From contig MNCI01023815.1 of assembly GCA_015680685.1 (NCBI GenBank), positions 730,448 through 794,447 of the forward strand: a DNA stretch of 64,000 bases, in the 5' to 3' direction. The translations under genes were made by a program, and so were the position numbers. The notes below the pieces were generated by a model. That model was not told the origin of the DNA, did not search any database, and saw nothing but the letters and a program-made list of their open reading frames with translations. This DNA is from Gnetum montanum (Eukaryota; Streptophyta; Gnetopsida; Gnetales; Gnetaceae). This document shows, one piece after another, positions 45,646-58,139 of the stretch; the first letter of the stretch is position 1, and each line of letters starts with the position of its first letter.

Positions 45646-46552
45646 AGGTCTTGGTTATTCTTACTACCAAAGGGACTCACCAACGGCTCTTAGAATAACC
45701 TCACTACTATCATCAGATTATCACTTAAATTATTGTAATATTCAAAAATATCACAATTTGTCCATAAAAAATCCAAGAATGTATATTTTAACCAAGAATC
45801 TCCAAATGCTAGATCTTAGTAATCCTCACTACCAAAGAAACTCACCAACAGCTCTTAGTATAACCCCACTACTATCATCATATTATCCTTTAAATGACTT
45901 AACGTTTAAAGATGTCACAAATTGTCCATCAAAAATTCAATAATGTATATTTTAACTAGGCCTCTTTGAAGGCTAGGTCTTGGTTATCCTCACTACCAAA
46001 GGGACTTACTGATAGCTCTTGGAATAACCTCACTAGTATCATTAGATCATCCTTTAAATTATTTTAGTGTCCAAAGATATTACACATTATCCAAAAAAAA
46101 TTCCAAACAATATATATTTTAATTAAGCATCTCCAAAGGCTAGGTCTTGGTTATCCTCACTACTAAAGGAACTTATCGATAGCTCTTGAAATAACCTTAC
46201 TACTATCATCAGATTATCCTTTAAATTATTTAATGTTTAAAGTTATCATAAATTGTTCATTGAAAATCCAATAATGTATAGTTTAATCAAGAATCTCCGA
46301 AGGTTAGGTCTTGGTTATCTTCATTGCCAAAAGGACTTGAAAATAGCTCTTGGAATAACCTCAATACTATCATCGAATTATCCTTTAAATTATTTAATGT
46401 TTAAGAATATCATAAATTGTCCATAAAAAATCTAAGAAGGTAATTTTAACTAGGAATCTCTGAAGGATAGGTCTTGGTTATCCTCACTGCCAAAGGAACT
46501 CACTAGCAACTCTTGAAATGATCTCACTACTATCATCGGATTAGCCTCATGA
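45646..46552. repeat. 165-bp tandem array, about 5.5 copies
   Basis: AGGTCTTGGTTATCCTCACT-like starts occur at 45646, 45811, 45975, 46142, 46306 and 46469, spacings of 163-167 bases. Each unit ends with ...TAACTAGGAATCTCTGAAGG-like sequence. A further partial unit lies left of the copia insertion (41100-41264) and a short one near 47800. Confidence 0.85.
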
Positions 46553-47730
46553 TCACAAACATGTCACACATGGCCAGGTCTTGGCAATAGCATGACTACT
46601 AACATTCTCAATGGCCATAGCACATGTATTATTGGAAGGATAGGGCTTGACTATGCCTCACTACATACCATTAGACTTAACTACTTAGTGCAATGGTCTC
46701 AACTAAATCCATAGCCTTACAGAAATTTATGAATCAAAATCTAGGTAGGAAATCCATCCAACAACCCTTCTTCTCATGGGGTGGATCCCACTAAAAAACA
46801 CACCACTACTACATGCAAATGGGAACATCTAAAAGATTCATGACTCCCACTATTAACTAAGCAAAAATAGTCATGTAAATATTATTATTTTATTCCATAA
46901 ATCCAAATATTTCAAAATAGCCAAAATCCTATAAAATTCTCACAAAATCATATTTTATATCATGAGCTAATCAAAAATAATGAAAAAATATCTGAGAAAC
47001 AAATTGGGCAAAGTTTCCACACTTCAAAAACTCACCAAAAAGATAGAAAATGATCTGGACAAAATTAATATACTAGTTTCTATAAAAACAAGTCTAAAAT
47101 GATGAAAATTTGGTAGAATCTACACATAATAATTATAATTGTAGAAAAAGCATTGAAAAAATAGAACGCAAAAAGAAAGCACATACAATCTACAGTAAAA
47201 TAGGATAGCTACATAAACAGGAAAGTAAAATAATCTTTTTTACCAACCAAAATGTCCAAAATTAGCTTTTTTTTTTTTGAACTATTATGCCCAAAATCCC
47301 CTTATGAGCTAAAAAGAGATTTATTGAAGGCCATAATCTATTTATAAGTGAAAAAATTGCATGCAACGCAACACGTGGGCTTGGTACATGTTTAAAAATG
47401 GAAGAAATAGGCTCTAAATAATAGAAACTAAGTTGAGAATGATTTAGAAATGAAGAAACAAGATGGAAAATAGTTCTCATTATAGAAAAAAAATTCTCAA
47501 TGCACAAGGAAATGAGGCAACAAAAGCAATACATTATAGAGGCAATGGATAAAATATAAAATATATTATAAACATATGTTATATAGAATTGGTCCACCTT
47601 ATGTTCGATGTCCCTCTTCCAATGTTACCTGGCTATTTTGGGCTCTTTGCATCAAAATGCAGGAGTTAGAACCCCTCAAATAAGAAAGGTTATTTTATTT
47701 TCCCTCTTCATAAATTATAAGGTTTATGGA
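46553..47730. repeat. repeat body, copy 1
   Basis: Matches 47873 onwards at an offset of about 1306 bases. Shared blocks include CATGGGGTGGATCCCACTAAA, CTACTACATGCAAATGGGRACATCTAAAAGATTCA and AAATATTATTATTTTATTCC. No coding recognised. It may be the LTR of an old, unclassified element. Confidence 0.65.
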
Positions 47731-47872
47731 TGAAAAATTTAATGTTACAAGCTAGACATAGGTTTCTAATAAATCATTCAAAAAATCAAAAGAAATCCTT
47801 ACTACCAAAGGAATATATCAGGTCTTTGAATAACCTCCCACTATCATCAGATTATCCTCATAGCCTTAAACA

Positions 47873-49050
47873 AGTCATTGATAGTCAAGTCTTGGCAACA
47901 ACCTCACTACTAACAACCTCAACAGCCAAAGCACACATATCATTGGAAGGATAGGTCTTGATTATGTCTCATCGCACATCACTAGATTCAGCTACTTAGT
48001 GTCATGGTCTTAGGTAAATCCATAGCCTCACATGAACTTACGAATCAAAATCAGGAAGCCTATCCAACAATCCTTATTCCCATGGGGTGGATCCCACTAA
48101 AGAATACTTCACTACTACATGCAAATGGGGACATCTAAAAGATTCACAACTCTCACTACCAACTAAGCAAAATTGGTCATACAAATATTATTATTTTATT
48201 CCAAAATCCAAAAGGTGTCCAAATTGGCCAAAATCCATAAAAGCTCAAATTCCACAAAATTCTTGCAAAATCATGTTTATGTCATAAGCACATCCCAAAT
48301 ATTCATAAAATATCTAGGGACAAGTTGGGTAAAAATTTTTACAATTGTAAAAAATCATTAAAATATAGAAAATGATATGAATAGGAATAAAATATTTTTT
48401 TCAAAAAAGGTACAAAATTAAAAAATCCAGCAAAATCTCAGCATAATAGTTAAAATCATAGAAGAATAGCAAAAGATTATAAAGTAAATAGGAGGAATAG
48501 AAAATCCATAATAATATAGGGCAACTTTATAAAAAGAAACATAAAATAATCTCTCTTACCTATGTTGGTAGAGCTCCCAAAATCTTCTTAGCATCTTCCT
48601 TTTTTACGTAACACTCTCAATTTGGCTTTTCTTTGCTTAACCCATCCTACCTAAAAACTTCTACAAACTATGATGAGATATATCTAAATCCTCATCCTAT
48701 TTATAAGGGGAAAAATGGAGAAAATTAGGCTCAAAACAACTTTAAAATGAAGAAGAAAGGGCAAAAAACATCTTTAAGAAAAAAGGTGATAAAATACAAT
48801 TTTCCAAAAACGGAAACTGCAAAACAATTGGCAAAAAGCAATAGCAAAAAACTAGTGGAGAGCCAGCAAAAGGATATGTGAGGTGGTGTAAAAAAGGAAT
48901 TATGCATATAATATATATGCTCTTCCTTTTTTGCTTCACATGTGAATGTGCTTCTTCCACTTTGACTTTTTATTTTTTTAAAAAAATTGATTTTTAACTT
49001 GTTTTTTTTCATTTGCATTTTCTTGATTCTAATTTCCCTTTTTTTCTCTC
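47873..49050. repeat. repeat body, copy 2
   Basis: Second copy of the body at 46553-47730, with a similar ATTTATAAGGGG segment towards its end. The similarity fades after about 48750. Confidence 0.6.
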
Positions 49051-49742
49051 TTCACTAATTCTTATTAAGTGCTCTACCAAATCATATGCTAAAACCTTAT
49101 CTAGATATCACTTATCATGGTCGTCCAATTCAAATGTTGAAACTTTTATAATATTTTACCAAACTATAAAATGTAATATCTCAAAAATAAAAACACACAT
49201 TTTCAAATGCCTCAAACACACATCAGTAAAGTCAAATTCTAGGTAGAACATCACCCTAAGGTACTTCCTTAATAAAGCTTATTTATGCAATATTTAATGA
49301 TAATTAAAAATGAACTCCAAATCCTAGTTTAATGACAAAAGGTAAGGGATATAGTTTGGGAAGGGTCAGGGTCCATAATTGCTCCATGAATAGAGTATTA
49401 TATAATCACATGTGAATAATGAAAATTCAAGATGCATAACTAGATATGCATATGTAAGCATAAATGTGCATAATTGAGTTTATATAACAAAGATTGGATA
49501 TATATAACTAAATGTGCATAAGGAAATAAATACGCATAGTTAAATACTTGTAAAGTTATGATAACTATCCAAAGAAACACTTTCTAGGATAATTTAATTT
49601 CAACATTTAATCATAAAATCTGAAGTAAATTTATGACTGAGCTTCAATAGTAGTAAAATAAAGGATACAAAAATTTAATAAAATATCCTAGAAAGTAGAT
49701 TCCATTCACTTATATAGGAAACTAACAACAACATTATCAATA
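49051..49742. other. AT-rich unassigned DNA
   Basis: Local short repeats of GATATGCATATGTAAGCATAAATGTGCATAA type (49430-49550). No gene recognised. Confidence 0.4.
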
Positions 49743-49747
49743 ATAAC

Positions 49748-50670
49748 TGATGAGCGGCGAGGTACCCCTACACTCAACCATACGAATACAAGCGTTTCAC
49801 GCACGATCCAGTTAAATTCTAAGGACTAAGTGCTTATGTGCCCTTGTGGAACAAGGATGGGTTGGTTGATCATTATTTTCCCAAGATTACTTGTATGTCA
49901 CGATTGTATGATTAAGTAAGCTTGAGGCATATGATTTTTATATCTTTTATGTTTTTATATCATGTGCTAATAAGGGAGAAGAGAGATAACTAAGTGAGTA
50001 ATTTATCTTAACTACTCATTAACTAAGTTCTAACTAATCATAACACTAGCATCCGTTCTCACTTGTCGTACACATCCTGAACTAGTGCAACACTACCGGG
50101 ATTACCAAACGCTAATCATTACTAGGTTACCAAGTGTTATACGCATGCTCGAAGTGATCATACTGAGTGTAATTTAACGATTTTCTTAATTGATCAAAAT
50201 GAATTGCTACACTAATAACATAAATGTAAAGTGCATAAAATAAAATAAATGCATAAGAAAATAAAATAAAATAAATGAGTAAGAAAATAAATCTCAAGTG
50301 CTACAAGGATGAATCAAAGAGCTCATCTTTATTTCCATACACAAGGTGTGCTCAGGTACAAAATGCTCGAATAAAGATCCATCCACAATTAGACCTCCTG
50401 CTGCAGGCATTTGGAAAATACTCTAACTTTTAAATAGACTACAAGAGTTTCACTACTTGACTGCTGAAAGACTTTTTCCCCAATTGTGCGCCTAGGCACT
50501 ATATTTATAGGCTTGGGAGCAACTACTCTAATAATTAGAATAAACGGCTAGAGTAACTTCTCTAATAATTAGAATAAATTGTTAGAGTAACTACTCTAAT
50601 AATTAAAATAAACCGCTAGAGTAACTGCTCTAATAATTAGAATAAACTACTAGAGTAATCGCTCTCATCA
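49748..50670 (-). repeat. solo LTR, Athila-like family, with ATAAC target duplication
   Basis: 923 bp, from TGATGAG to CTCATCA on the plus strand. Orientation is minus, because ACCCCTACACTCAACCATACGA here is the reverse complement of the LTR tail at 6437-6460. ATAAC is present on both sides (49743-49747, 50671-50675), and no internal sequence is attached. This is the signature of LTR-LTR recombination leaving one LTR. A TATA-like TATAAATATAG (minus) is at about 50519-50509. Degenerate units of TAGAGTAACTNCTCTAATAATTAGAATAAAC repeat at 50520-50665. Confidence 0.85.
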
Positions 50671-50942
50671 ATAACAATAGTAATAATAGTGATGATAGTA
50701 ATGTAATCCTATGATTTAACCAAGAATAATAGAAGTAATTCATTGAAATGTATCTAATAGTAGTAAAGAATCAATCATATGCATTAAATTAAATAACTAA
50801 ATCTTTGCAAATTCTAAAGTTGTGACATGATGACTCACAACCAAACATGTAGTTATCTACAATACCTAAAGCCAAAAAGATTTCATAGAATTTAACTAGA
50901 CTATGCATGAATGCTTGTGATCTATATGGTTAGGAATAGTCA

Positions 50943-51480
50943 TGAGCAGTGAGTGGACCCTACACCTAACCATACGAATTACTACGCATTCATGTGCAAT
51001 CCAATCAATTTTTGTGGACTTATAGCTTTCTAAGTACACTAGTCTCTAAGAAGTGAAACTAACTGTTGCAATCATTGTCTCCCCAGTTACACTTGTGAAA
51101 TGCAAAGGTATGGTTAAGTGCAACTAAGATATATGATTTTTATCATTTTTTATGTTTTATGTTTTAAGTCGCCTAAGGGTAAAGAATAATGTATAAAATA
51201 AAATAATTAAATTGCTAATTTACTCTAACTAGCTACACCTAGCTAATTCTAACATAAGCATCCATTCCCACTTGTTGTACACATCTTGAACATGTTTAAT
51301 GCTACTAGGTTATCAAACATTAAGCATTACTAGGATCACCAAGTGCCAAGCATATGTTCGAAGTAGCCATACTTATGTGCTTAATTAATCACTATTTAAT
51401 CTAGCTTAATCTAGCTTAATTAATTAAAAAATTAAAGGAAATTGCATAAAACATTAAATTCATAAATAAACAATTAATCT
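50943..51480 (-). repeat. partial reverse LTR of the Athila-like family
   Basis: TGAGCAGTGAG...CCTACACCTAACCATACGAATT...CAATCCAATCAATTTTT matches the end of the solo LTR at 49748, and the CATCCATTCCCACTTGTTGTACACATCTTGAAC and CCAAGTGCCAAGCATATGTTCGAAGTAG blocks follow in order. The promoter half is missing after about 51480. It may be the 3' LTR of the minus-strand element whose pol lies at 55.5-58.1 kb. Confidence 0.6.
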
Positions 51481-51719
51481 ATTACAAAATTCTCTTAGCT
51501 AGGTTCTCAGCTAGGTTCTACAACTCTTAGTAGTCACTCATTCTCTTAGCTAGGTTCTCAACTGTAGGTCGTTGATCGGTGAAGCGCTATCTAAGAACAT
51601 TGAAGTCTACATTTTCCACCTCAAGTTTTTGTTTAGTGTCTTTATGATGCTTGAACTTAGCTTTATACAACAAGTATGAACTAACCACCTATTTTTCTAA
51701 TTCAAATCGTGGTTGTCAA
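51481..51719. other. short region with TTCTCTTAGCTAGGTTCTCA repeats
   Basis: TTCTCTTAGCTAGGTTCTCA occurs at 51492 and 51541. No gene. Confidence 0.5.
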
Positions 51720-53700
51720 GTAGTCAACATCACCAAATTTTCATAACAGGGATTGGCAAGCCCCACGTACTCTATCATCTCTTCGATCTGCAGCTCCTTC
51801 ATGTGGATCTCTACCTTGTTATAGTCATTGAGCCCATCAAAGATAGGCTACCAAACATCACCTCCTTCCTTAAGCTACTGGAAGATCTCATTAACTTTTT
51901 CCTTCACCATATGAATATGTTTTTCATTTATTTCTTTTTGTAAACCAACCTTATCTCTATAGTGATTTTTTACTCTCTCATATTTGAGAGCCTCATTTTT
52001 CTAGGTGACTACCTCTATTGTAGATTTCTAGCCAAGGGCTCAAACTTCCTCCATGGATATATTTCTATTTTCGACTATCAATCTCCTCAGTTCAGTGTTT
52101 ACTCCAGCTAGTTGCTCCTAGTGTTGATGGATGAAATCTTACATTTGCTATCTTTGCACATTAACATTCCACAAGTAGTAATTTTCTATGATCAAAGTGA
52201 CCTTCTCCTAGCAAGTCTGATCTAAGGCCTTTTGGATATTATGCATGGTGACATTGGCCAAGGACTTATCAAAGATCCTCATCTCCTTCATGTTCTCAAT
52301 GTTCTTAAGCTTTTCTTGAGCTATTAAAAAGCTTTATCATGAATCAGTGTAGGGTTAAGAAGCACAAGATTAGCAAGGTGGGCTCTTAATTCAACAATCT
52401 CCACAACCAGGCACTGGTTTTGAGCCTAGGCTATTTCGAGTTACCCTTCCATGATAATGCATTTACTCCTTTCTTCCAACATCTTCAATTAGGTTACAAT
52501 GATTGAATCCGAAAGATCAAAGACATTTGGAATCAATTGCCTAGTTTCCACTAGTCGGTCTAGTAACTCCTCGTGTTGGGCTACACTCAATTTGTTGCTA
52601 ACCGTTCCTATGGATTTCTACACATCTCTGAGTGCAAAAAAATTTGGTACAAATGCATTACCAAGATGCATCAAGAAAGTAGCATCATTCTTAGAGATTT
52701 CTAGGAATTGCTACTATTATGAGAGAGAGATTGTTACCTCTCGGGTGCTAGGATTCAATCTCATAAGCAACGATGTTCTTTGGACCAAAAGGATTGGCCC
52801 ATCTAGTTGATGGTTTAAGCCACTTCATTGAGGTGACTCATCGCTGGGTGATACATAGATGGATCGCCACCACTTGTTCATACTTGCTACTCCTACTCAT
52901 GCAAGAGCTACTCTCAAATCTTATGCATTCATTCAAGGGTAGTGTGGAACTTCAGTGTTATTTTGTGAGTGGTCGATGAAGGTGGTTCTAACTACTCCTC
53001 TTTCTTGGTTGTGGCAAGGGTCTTGTATTTCATCATTTCTACTCAAAAGGTAAAAGGAGTATGCTAAATGGTATCATTGGTGTAGCAAATTATTTTTGCC
53101 CTTTTGCATAGTTTTCTGATGAGGAAGAGAAAGGGTAAGGTCTTCCTTCCACATTTTTTTTCCTTAAATTACTTCTCTATCTCTAGATAGATCAGCTGTG
53201 GAAGGTTCATAGGGAATTTTCCACTTAGAGTAGTACATGCATGAGCAAAAAAGGTAGTTACCCTACTAGGTCTCACGGTTGGATTGAGGTGATACGCTAC
53301 TATCTTAAAATATACACACTTTGCTAGGGTAAGTGCATCATACGCCTTGCAGTCCACTCCATAACATCGCTAGGTCCACTCCTTCTTTACCTCTAGGTCT
53401 TCTTGTATAGAGATCTCTACCAAATTTCTTCCAATATTAAATAACCCAAGGGCCTACACAATGGCCTCCATTGAGTAAGACACCTAAATGTCCTTGATCT
53501 TCATAGTGGCTCCCACTCACCTATCATTCCAAATGAGATATGTCTCTCCCATGTGCAATTCCCCACTAGAAGTGATGATTGGCCATGTGAGAGAGTTTTG
53601 CAACTGTGTCTTGACTTCTAGTGGAGCATGTTCTTAGAATGATCCAAAGTTCAATTCTTGAAGAATTGAATGTTGGATGTTACGAGACTTGATCTAATCA
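51720..53700 (-). pseudogene. decayed extra ORF of the minus-strand element
   Basis: One mainly constant minus-strand reading, broken by scattered stops. Pieces in order: VKTQLQNSLTWPIITSSGEL, MGETYLIWND, SYSMEAIV-stop-ALGLFNIGRN, KAYDALTLAKCVYFKIVAYH-LNPTVRPSRVTTFF, GKFPMNLPQLIYLEIEK, then FLEISKNDATFLMHLGNAFV and a Lys/Glu/Asn-rich coiled-coil-like C-terminal part (QEKLKNIENMKEMRIFDKSL; VGLQKEINEKHIHMVKEKVN). The middle resembles the 'plant transposon protein' domains common beside Athila-type pol (family recollection). Its position after integrase and before the LTR is that of the Athila env-like ORF. No transmembrane segment is obvious. Confidence 0.5.
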
Positions 53701-55499
53701 AGACAGGCTTGAGTCAATGTGATCTCCAGTCTTGACACTAGTCTTGGCACCTCATCTTGATGGGGTTATTCAATTATGGTCACTTCCTCAAGAATTTGTT
53801 AAACAAATTCCACTTCGGGTTTCTCCCGAAGAGGTCCTATTGCATGAGTGTCTACTGCTTGTTCTTGGACTTGTTCTTACTGCTCCCTTCCAAATCTAGG
53901 TCATTTGTCCCTTGGTTAAGATCGTCCTTTTTCCTGTAAGCATTTCAATCTAGGTGCCATTTGTAATTACAACATGACCAAGGATTAGTACTTAATGTGT
54001 AACTTTGAAACATTTGGAATACCTTATCCCTTGGGGTAGTTACACTTGGCTAAGTTGTGATCATGGTCGATTTGACTATGCTAATGCTATTTTATTATTA
54101 TCTAATTAAATAGGTTACTAGAGAGTGTTGGAAGGGTTTAACTGTCATAGGTTGATGATTTAATATCATTTTATTCATTAAACCCATGGGGGAGTTATAA
54201 AAAGTCTAAAAACATTTTTATCAAAAAAAAAAGTAAGGTCTGTGGCCTCCACAACGTAAAGCATACCTCTGGAAGCTGTAGGGCTGAAGAATAGAGTGAA
54301 TTTGACATACTTTTTAAAAGTTACAAGCTATGGAAGGTTTTGAGCTCTGAAAAAGTGTAAAAACTCTCCTTACATTTGAAGCAAATGGTAAACAATTTCC
54401 TAAGTGGTGGGTGCTATATCTAGAATTTTTTCCATGCATCAACTAGGTCTCGTTAATAGCACTTAGTTGACATGGTTAGCTATGTCAACTAGGCCTAGTC
54501 AACGCGACTATTGATCACTATTGACTAAGTCAAAATTCAAAAAATACAAGGCATTTTTGAATTTAAATTGAAGTCAAATGGAACCCCAAAAATCCAACAA
54601 CATAATGAAATATGTGAAGAGGACTTGATAATTCTCAAAAGATGGAGAATGATTGAAGAAATGCCTTAAGGAGCACACAATTGGATACAACCAATGGGGA
54701 ATGCAAAGGATTTGATTACCAAAATTTCCAAGGATAAGGGACTTAACTAGTCCAACCAAGAGCTATGCAAGTGGATCCTCCCCATAGCAGGATTATGCCA
54801 TTTTTTGCCCTTGCATAGCCTCAACTAAGAAGTCCGTGGACCCCATAGTTGATTAATGGTTACTAAAAGATAAGGACCAAATCCTAAAGAATCTATCTAA
54901 GAATTTCAACATGTCAAACTAAAACATTAAACAAAAACATGAAAACCAATAGTAAAGTGAATTATGAAAAGCATAGATGGATGGGATAGAGAGAGGAATG
55001 GGTTTCTCAACCATGGTCACGTGAAGTCCCTTGTGGAGTTATGGTTAAATGACCCAATAAAAGTCCATCCTTAGTCTAAATCAAAACCAACCACTTTTAG
55101 TGACTTTGCATCACCACTCCAGAACCGGTCCATCCCCTTGAGACACAAGAATGCTCCCATAGACAACCACCATTCATTATTTGAAAAAGAAAAGAGAAGC
55201 AAGAAGTGAAAAAGGGCCTTAGTTAGAGGGGACCTTCAAGCATGGGTAACATGTCTTTCTAGTTCCATAACCAGTGCTTGTAGCCCATTTATTTTATCTA
55301 AGGTGTGTGCTTTGAATTTTAATCATGTATTTTTTTTATTTTTTTTTATTTTTTATGTTTTTATGAATTTTTGGATGGGAACCACACCATGCAAAGACTT
55401 ATTCAAGTTCCTATTATTGGTCGACACGTAATGGTAAGAAATCCATGAAAACACACATGAACTCAAGCAAGTAGAGAGGCACAAAGACTACTGAATCCC
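53701..55499. other. spacer between the extra ORF and integrase
   Basis: AT-rich, with no coherent reading on either strand. An A/T run TTTTTTTATTTTTTTTTATTTTT lies at 55330-55352. Confidence 0.4.
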
Positions 55500-56581
55500 C
55501 TTGAAGTCACACCCTATTCAAACCTTTGAATCTTTCCCAAGTTTGGAAACTACCAAGGTCACAAGTTCATTAAAGTTTCATTAAGGTACGTGTGTGGCGT
55601 TCTAGTAGAGGATCTTCTCTCTAGGTTGAAATTTCACTTTCCTTATCCTAAGGTCATGGTGTTGTTTACTAAATGCTTTATGCACTTCATTCAAGAATAG
55701 GGCCACCAATTGATTCTCATGTAGCACGTTAAGGTTGATCAATCTCTTTTTTTATGTTAGGATCAAGTCAAGTTCAAGTTCATAAGCTATTGAAAGTGTA
55801 CAGAGCTCAAATTGAATTGGAAGAGTTGGTAATTTTTCTTACACCAGCTCATAGGAAGAGTAGCCTATAGGGAGTTTCCATGTTGAGTGGTAAGCCCAGA
55901 GGACATCATTAAGTTTTGTGTTGTAGTCTCTCCTATATTTTCTAATTACTCTTATTATGATTTTTGTTATTTCTCTATTGGTAACCTCTAGTTAACTACT
56001 GGCTTGGGGTGGTATGGTGTTGTTAATTTATGTACAACCTCCAAGTGTTACATGGGCTTGTAAAAGGTAGCACCTGTAAAATGAATACCATTGTTAGAAA
56101 TCAGTGCACATGGCATTCCAAACCTGTTTACAACATTTTGTCATACAAACCATGTAGTAATGGAAGATGTAGAGTCAATGACAGCTACTGCTTTTTCCCA
56201 TTTCGTACAATAGTCAACAACAACTATTAGGTACACCTTTTCATTTAACATGGGTGTGATGGAACCCATGAAGTGTATGCCCCAAATTTTGAAGGGTTCC
56301 AATGCTTGGATCCACTATTGAAGTCCCTCCATTCATGCAATCATCCCACCATCTTGTTAACAACGTTCATAGGAGTAGACGAAGTAGTGGGCATCCTTGA
56401 AGATTTTTGGCCAATAGTACTCTCCCATCAGAATTTTAATGGCCATGTGTCCCCCTATATAGTGGTCCCCACAAAGACCCTCATGAGTGTCTTGGAGAAC
56501 ATGCAATTGGTCAGCATTAGGAACACACCAATGAACTAGGCCATTAGCACACACCTTATAAAGGTGTATCTTAATCTCCAT
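55500..56581 (-). pseudogene. Athila-like integrase, all three catalytic positions lost
   Basis: From 56581 downwards: a zinc-binding part, LQDTHEGLCGDHYIGGHMAI...YSYERC, then a core reading PFKIWGIHFMGSI (first Asp is His, codon 56275-56273), NRFGMPCALISNNGIHFTG (second Asp is Asn, codon 56095-56093) and TTPYHPKPVVN-stop (the NGQVE Glu motif is destroyed). After it come a TWKLPIGYSSYELV segment and a degenerate C-terminal part near 55700-55600. Several TAG/TAA/TGA stops occur. Confidence 0.8.
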
Positions 56582-58099
56582 GAAGCATTTGGCCTTATAA
56601 AGAAACTATTATTTCTTTCGGTGGTCTAACTCTTATGGCATCTCTTGAGTGAGAAGATAAGTAAGGATGCCATCATATCATTTTGGTTTAGTGGGCACTT
56701 ATTCATTTATTACACTAGCAAAGAGGAGTTCATCAAGAAATTAATCAGAGAGCGAGCTCTCATCGTCTTTGTTATTCCATCATTACTAAGACAAGTGATT
56801 AGCAGCCACATTCTCAATCCCCTTTTGATCTACCATTGTAAGATCGAACTCCTATAAGATCACCAGTCGCTATATGCCACAAGGGCTCCTTGTTTATTCA
56901 TTCATCAAGAAGCAGAATGGCACTATGATCAGTGTGCACAAACACCTTATATCCAAGCACATAGTGCCTGAGCTTTTCCAAAGCACACACCACAATCATC
57001 AGCTCTTTCTCTGTTGTGGTGTAATTGAGCTGTGCACCCACAATGCTTCAACTTGCATAGTGGATGTAATATGGATTTTTTTGATCATCCAACTGTGTAA
57101 GCACAACTCCTAAGGCATAGTTTGATGCATCCTTTATGATGTGAAATGGATAAGACCAATCAGGTGCTCGTAGAATTGGAGTCTTTACATGCTTCTCCTT
57201 AAGCCACTGGAATGTCTTTTCACATTCCTTGGTCCATATGAATGGAGCATTTTTCTTTGTGAGCTTGACCAATAGTTTCGTGATCTTAGAGAAATTTTCT
57301 ATAAATCTCCAGTAGTAGCTAGTGTGTCCAAAGAATGATTAGACATCTTTAATGATTTTTGGTTGGTAGGTTATTTCTTGGATGACCCGAATCTTTTCAA
57401 GGTCCACCTCAATCCCTACTTGAGAAATTTTATGCCCCAACACAATGCCCTCCTAGATCATGAGATGGCTCTTTTGCCAATTAATCTCCACACACCTTTT
57501 AAGCACTTGCTAAGGGAAGTCAAGGACTTGCTCAAATGTAGTGCCATAGGTGGAGAAGTCATCCATGAAGACTTCCATCCCACTACCAATCTGCTACTAA
57601 AAAATGCTCTGGACAAGGTGTTGGAAAGTTGCAAAGGCATTGCATAGACCAAAGGACATCTTACGATATGCAAAAGGCCCCCATGGACTTGTGAATGTTG
57701 TTTTTTTCTGATCCTCGAGCACAATTTGAAGTTGGTTATAGCCACTATAACCATCCAAAAAGCTATAATAGTAATGTCCAAAAATAGTGTCCAACACCTA
57801 GTCCACAAATGGCAATGGAAAATGATATTTGAATGTCGTCATGTTCAATAACTTGCAATCAATACAAACCAGCCACTTGCCACCTTTCTTTGGCACAATT
57901 ACAAGTAGGCTAACCCACTCGCTATTTGCAATTGGATAGATAAACCCTGCCTTAAGGAGTTGTTCAATTTCCTCTTTAACCATCTTTGTATATGCTTGCA
58001 TACATAAACATGAATTGAATCGCAAATCCTAGATTCCTCACTTCCAAGAATCAAATTCATTTGATGCATAGGTTCCAACATGATATACATGTGACCCAA
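56582..58099 (-). pseudogene. Athila-like reverse transcriptase and RNase H, broken
   Basis: Reading down from 58099: MVKEEIEQLLKAGFIYPI, VPKKGGKWLVCIDCKLLN, FKYHFPLPFVD, YYYSFLDGYSGYNQL, KTTFTSPWGPFAYRKMSFGL-CNAFATFQ, then the catalytic box FMDD near 57560 (intact). Next come FIWTKECEKTFQWLKEK, PILRAPDWSYPFHIIKDASN-YALGVVLTQ and, at the end of RNase H, ENVAANHLS. The order RT, RNase H, integrase and the 'PFGLCNAPATFQ' style are those of plant Athila/Ty3 pol. Frames change at about 57800, 57600 and 57300. No gag-pro is found upstream (above 58100), so the element is truncated there. Confidence 0.85.
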
Positions 58100-58139
58100 G
58101 CATCATGAAATTGGTGTTGGTGCTTGGAGAGTGAGGATA

